Origin: Candidatus Nanoarchaeia archaeon
GTDB lineage: Archaea; Nanoarchaeota; Nanoarchaeia; SCGC-AAA011-G17; JAFCDX01
Reading direction: 5' to 3'
Assembly: GCA_028717785.1 (NCBI GenBank)
Contig: JAQUND010000066.1
Coordinates: 1-8,432, forward strand
Length of the DNA: 8,432 nucleotides
Below are positions 6,517-8,432 of this stretch, piece after piece. Position 1 is the first letter of the stretch, and each line of letters opens with the position of its first letter. Under the pieces are notes generated by a model. It did not search any database. It saw only the letters and a list, made by a program, of their open reading frames with translations, and had not been told where the DNA came from. A program made the translations under genes and the position numbers.

Positions 6517-7047
6517 TTAACTTATAAGACCATTTAGATGAAACATATCATTTATTTGTATTAAAGCTTCAGCATTACCTTTAGCATCATCAACAGGATT
6601 GTGTGTATGAGAAGTTTGTCTTAATTTTTTCCAAGCACTTCCTTTATATAAATTTTTAACTAAACCAGAATAAATATCACCAATACGTCTACCCGAAAAA
6701 CCAAATGGATTTTGACCTAAGAAGTAATGGAAATAATAATTAATAAACTGCCAATCATAAGCTAAATTATCAGAATAAAATATCATACGATTACCATCAT
6801 TATTACTATTTAAAAAATGATTAAACTCAACCATAACTTCTTTTGGATCATTAAATAACTCGTGTTGTTCTCTAGTTATCTTACTAACGGCTAATGCTTC
6901 AGGGATCCATTCACTTGATATAGGTTTAACTTCGCCATAGAAAGTAGTTTTAAGTTCTCTATCAACCTTTACTACACCAAAACAAACCATTGAATATTTA
7001 CCAGGAATAGGACCGTCAGATTCAACATCAACTACAAAGGAACTCAT
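6517..7047 (-). CDS. DEDDh 3'-5' exonuclease, phage RNase T/DnaQ-like
   Basis: 176 residues, the usual size for this family. Seen: Exo I VDVESDGP with Asp7 and Glu9, Exo II SDNLAYDWQFIN with Asp98, and Exo III HTHNPVDDAKGNAEAL with His149 and Asp154, the exact H-x4-D spacing of DEDDh enzymes. NPFGFSGRRIGD at about 113-124 and WKKLRQTSHTHNPVDDA at 139-155 are hallmarks of a well-conserved phage exonuclease family. Known: DEDDh enzymes remove 3' nucleotides from DNA or RNA with two metal ions. Substrate here is not known; RNA trimming or nucleotide salvage are both possible. The start lies inside the preceding gene (20-base overlap), with GAGGA about 9 bases upstream. It is the last gene before the promoter gap. 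Confidence 0.92.
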   Translation of the reverse strand: MSSFVVDVESDGPIPGKYSMVCFGVVKVDRELKTTFYGEVKPISSEWIPEALAVSKITREQHELFNDPKEVMVEFNHFLNSNNDGNRMIFYSDNLAYDWQFINYYFHYFLGQNPFGFSGRRIGDIYSGLVKNLYKGSAWKKLRQTSHTHNPVDDAKGNAEALIQINDMFHLNGLIS

Positions 7048-7252
7048 TTAAATAATCCTCATTAAATAAAGGTTTAATATCAATATCTGAAAATTTATCT
7101 ACTAATGTATAATAGTTAGTATAACTTAATCCGTCAAATTTTATTCTATCAACTAACGCATTTTTAATATGAGAACGAAGTTGTATTATTATTTTTTGAG
7201 CAACAAAATGAATATGACCTACTTTAGCTTCATCAGCTTTTATTAGATTCAT
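7028..7252 (-). CDS. Small hypothetical phage protein, 74 residues
   Basis: I do not recognise this protein. The frame is open from 7378, but the upper part is covered by the DUF551-like gene, so I start it at the ATG at 7252-7250, which has AGGA about 10 bases upstream. Seen: MNLIKADEAK, a predicted helix with IIIQLRSHIKNALVDRI, then LSYTNYYTLVDKF and an acidic end. The pattern (short helix with I..I..A, then a few strands, single domain) is like many tiny phage proteins of unknown role. It overlaps the upstream gene by 20 bases (7252-7233) and the downstream exonuclease gene by 20 bases (7047-7028), so all three are probably translated in coupled fashion. No function is proposed. Confidence 0.65.
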   Translation of the reverse strand: MNLIKADEAKVGHIHFVAQKIIIQLRSHIKNALVDRIKFDGLSYTNYYTLVDKFSDIDIKPLFNEDYLNEFLCS

Positions 7253-7463
7253 TAATTTTTTTCCTATTTTTAATATTAGGTTTGTTTGGTAGCTCTTGCC
7301 AATATAATACTTTTTGACCCCATGCAGTAGCTTCCGACCAACCATTTTTATCATAACTATCAATTTGCCAATATTCAAGTTGATTATTACGACCTTTTAC
7401 ACGTTCTCGTACCCATGTTAATACAAATCTAGAATTGTTAGGAGTTTTTTGATTTTTATTCAT
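7233..7463 (-). CDS. DUF551-like small protein
   Basis: 76 residues from the ATG at 7463-7461. An in-frame GTG at 7472 exists, but the ribosome site GAAAGGTGA overlaps it and is well placed for the ATG. Seen: FVLTWVRERVKGR, EYWQIDSYDKNGWSEA and KVLYWQELPNKP (about 48-59), then a basic tail. Known: DUF551 proteins are short phage and bacterial proteins ending in a 'V.hW..LP.pP' motif, and the KVLYWQELPNKP segment fits that; their function is unknown. The first part, usually WISV.DRLPE, is not clear here, so the assignment is tentative. It starts within a few bases of the stop of the preceding small gene. Confidence 0.7.
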   Translation of the reverse strand: MNKNQKTPNNSRFVLTWVRERVKGRNNQLEYWQIDSYDKNGWSEATAWGQKVLYWQELPNKPNIKNRKKINESNKS

Positions 7464-7468
7464 TGCAA

Positions 7469-7699
7469 TCACCTTTCTTTAATAAATTCATTAAGTGTCT
7501 CGTTTATTTCATTTCTTATTGTTATATTAAAAAATATACGATTTCTTCTAAGTTTACTTTGTAATATTTCCAACTTTCTATAATTATTACAAAACATTTT
7601 ATAGAGATCTTTTTCAATGCAATTCCAATAATTCATTCGCATTATATCCTTAAAGTGACGTATAACACCGTCTTCATTACTTATTTCAATTAGTTTCAT
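7469..7699 (-). CDS. Small MKL-start protein with four-residue hydrophobic periodicity (third of a tandem family)
   Basis: 76 residues, function unknown. Seen: hydrophobic residues at V12, F16, M20, Y24, I28, L32, F36 and Y40, then again F57, I61, I65, L69 and I73, a spacing of exactly four in each run. The two upstream neighbours show the same rhythm, so the three are probably diverged copies of one gene. The start has no Shine-Dalgarno site; its ATG lies inside the end of the 68-residue gene (14-base overlap, shared ATGAAACTAATTGA), so translation is probably by reinitiation. No cysteines or charged catalytic clusters suggest an enzyme. The real-gene call rests on the conserved junction and the periodicity. 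Confidence 0.7.
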   Translation of the reverse strand: MKLIEISNEDGVIRHFKDIMRMNYWNCIEKDLYKMFCNNYRKLEILQSKLRRNRIFFNITIRNEINETLNEFIKER

Positions 7700-7892
7700 A
7701 TTCTAATTGATGAGCAATAAGGTTTTGAATGACTTTCATTGTTACAGTTAAAGTAATTGATTCATCTAATAAAGCAATTCCTATATAAGAATTCCATATA
7801 TGTTTTGTAAATTCATCCCATAAACAACTTCTAATATTAGAATGAATAATTTTAGAAACATTATATTTACTATCAATTTTATTTAGTTTCAT
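7686..7892 (-). CDS. Small MKL-start protein with four-residue hydrophobic periodicity (second of a tandem family)
   Basis: 68 residues, function unknown. Seen: V12, I16, I20, L24, F28, I32, Y36 and then I46, V50, V54, L58, each four apart, with WDEF/TKHI/WNSY reading as degenerate tetrads. The more regular neighbour upstream has Q-V-x-x tetrads, which suggests this is a diverged copy. The start overlaps that neighbour's end by 14 bases (ATGAAACTAAATAA), with no good ribosome site (only CGGA 9 bases away), so translation is probably coupled. I see no membrane segment or known motif. Confidence 0.7.
   Translation of the reverse strand: MKLNKIDSKYNVSKIIHSNIRSCLWDEFTKHIWNSYIGIALLDESITLTVTMKVIQNLIAHQLEYETN
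7690..7699 (-). repeat. ATGAAACTAA junction repeat
   Basis: Fourth copy, at the start of the 76-residue gene and the end (ETN-stop) of the 68-residue gene, in the same reading-frame relation as the copy at 7883-7892. Confidence 0.85.
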
Positions 7893-8130
7893 TTATTTGA
7901 TCCGTGACATTATACACAACTTGATCCCAAACTTGATATATAACTGTATTCCTAACTCGAGACTTAACTAACAAATTATCTTTCAAATAGAGTGAAGACA
8001 TAAATAGATTATAAACTTGCAATAAGACTTGAGACTCAACTTGCTTTCTAACTTGAGAACAGTATTGAACACTAAATTGATCATAGCATTGCTTCCTATT
8101 TTTTAAGTTAATTAGTTTCATTAGTTTCAT
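7879..8130 (-). CDS. Q-V-x-x tetrapeptide-repeat phage protein
   Basis: 83 residues. Seen: glutamines at 18, 22, 26, 30, 34 and 38, each followed by V, F or Y, then the tetrads QVWD, QVVY, NVTD, QINE at 66-81. Counting in fours from residue 18 to 81, the second position is hydrophobic in 15 of 16 tetrads, so the repeat runs through the whole protein in one phase. Known: short phage and bacterial proteins with [Q/D]V-x-x runs (QVWDQVRDQV types) exist in many genomes and have no established function. Two starts are possible: the ATG at 8130 and another three codons later at 8121, both in a duplicated ATGAAACTA. Only a weak GTGAG precedes them, so it is probably coupled to the upstream cysteine-rich gene, whose stop ends 3 bases before. 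Confidence 0.78.
   Translation of the reverse strand: MKLMKLINLKNRKQCYDQFSVQYCSQVRKQVESQVLLQVYNLFMSSLYLKDNLLVKSRVRNTVIYQVWDQVVYNVTDQINETK
7883..7892 (-). repeat. ATGAAACTAA junction repeat
   Basis: Third copy of the motif. It is at once the start of the 68-residue gene and, in another frame, the end (ETK-stop) of the 83-residue gene. Confidence 0.85.
8112..8130 (-). repeat. Overlapping direct repeat ATGAAACTAA, gene-junction motif
   Basis: The ten-base motif ATGAAACTAA occurs twice here (8130-8121 and 8121-8112, sharing one base), giving the MKLMKL start of the Q-V-x-x protein. Confidence 0.85.
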
Positions 8131-8133
8131 TTA

Positions 8134-8432
8134 TTACTCACAGCTTAAAAAATCTTGATAAGCTTCATGACAAACCTTACAACCACATTCACCATGACAA
8201 TCAACCTTACAACTATCCAAACAAGTACAACCTTCAAGTCTATATAATGTATTTTTTACATTTAACTTTATTTCATGTTTAAATAAAAATAAATCCATAT
8301 TAGTGTTATTGTTTATAAATCTAACTACATATTCATCAATCTGAGGTCCATAATTAATTATATGACCTATAGCTCCTTTAGCTAAACATATCTTACCTAA
8401 AGGTCCTAAACTTATTAATTCATGGTCTTTTA
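8134..8432 (-). CDS. Cysteine-rich protein, 5' end beyond the window
   Basis: An open frame enters at the right edge and runs 98 residues to a TAA at 8136-8134; a second TAA follows directly. Seen: the start of the visible part reads DHELISLGPLGKICLAKG, and the last 32 residues hold eight cysteines in the order C-x-C-x3-C-x3-C-x3-C-x-C-x2-C with a final C near the end, plus two nearby histidines. That density suggests a metal-binding cluster, but it matches no family I can name. The codon usage (AT-rich, no rare breaks) and the tight junction to the MKL genes support it as a real gene. Without the N-terminus the function cannot be judged. Confidence 0.7.
   Translation of the reverse strand, partial: KDHELISLGPLGKICLAKGAIGHIINYGPQIDEYVVRFINNNTNMDLFLFKHEIKLNVKNTLYRLEGCTCLDSCKVDCHGECGCKVCHEAYQDFLSCE

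Noticed and set aside
7253..7378. Longer version of the 74-residue gene starting at 7378
   Set aside because: The extra part is in another frame over the DUF551-like gene, which has the better ribosome site and family match; the ATG at 7252 has its own AGGA.
1..8432. CRISPR repeat array
   Set aside because: I see no set of spaced direct repeats of about 28-37 bases; the repeats found are ten-base gene-junction motifs. An array may lie outside the window.
1..8432. Stop-codon recoding (TAG or TGA read as an amino acid)
   Set aside because: No complete gene ends in TAG, but none contains it in frame either, and TGA is used as a normal stop at five gene ends. Scarcity of TAG is expected at this base composition.

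Overview
This window is strongly AT-rich and every gene reads on the minus strand. The genes are packed tightly, with short gaps or overlaps of about 4 to 20 bases, and most have Shine-Dalgarno sites of the AGGAG/GAAAGG kind. Short genes of phage-type families, a tRNA, a phage-type DEDDh exonuclease and a CRISPR-Cas effector cassette without adaptation genes together point to a bacteriophage or prophage, plausibly a large one. The host cannot be named from this sequence. Stops are TAA or TGA, so the standard bacterial code applies.

Layout in the direction of transcription, from high to low coordinates. (1) 8432-7686: the end of a cysteine-rich protein, then tiny MKL-starting genes joined by overlapping stop/start codons; these continue to 7469. 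The 83, 68 and 76 residue proteins all show a hydrophobic residue every fourth position and look like one family of tetrapeptide-repeat proteins. (2) 7463-6517: a DUF551-like small protein, an unrecognised 74-residue protein and a DEDDh exonuclease, all overlapping. (3) 6506-6478: a near-consensus sigma-70-type promoter (TTGACA, 17 bases, TATATT). (4) 6463-4981: a 193-residue phage protein and two small membrane proteins. (5) 4975-4903: tRNA-Lys(UUU) with an unusual but mutually compensating A19/U56 pair. (6) 4876-1: a CRISPR-Cas interference cassette, cas3-cas7-cas5-cas6, running off the left edge inside cas6.

The CRISPR cassette is the main point of interest. Cas7 and Cas5 carry signatures that I associate with the minimal type I-F2 (I-Fv) complex, which has no large (Cas8) or small (Cas11) subunit, and neither subunit gene is present here. 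Cas3, however, is a free-standing HD-helicase without the Cas2 fusion usual in type I-F, and Cas6 looks like Cas6e (CasE) of type I-E rather than Cas6f (Csy4). The set therefore looks like a compact mosaic effector: Cas6 would make crRNA, a Cas7 filament with one Cas5 would form the surveillance complex, and Cas3 would degrade the target. No cas1, cas2 or CRISPR array is in the window; an array, if present, most likely lies beyond the left edge. Subtype assignment rests on remembered family signatures and needs profile searches.
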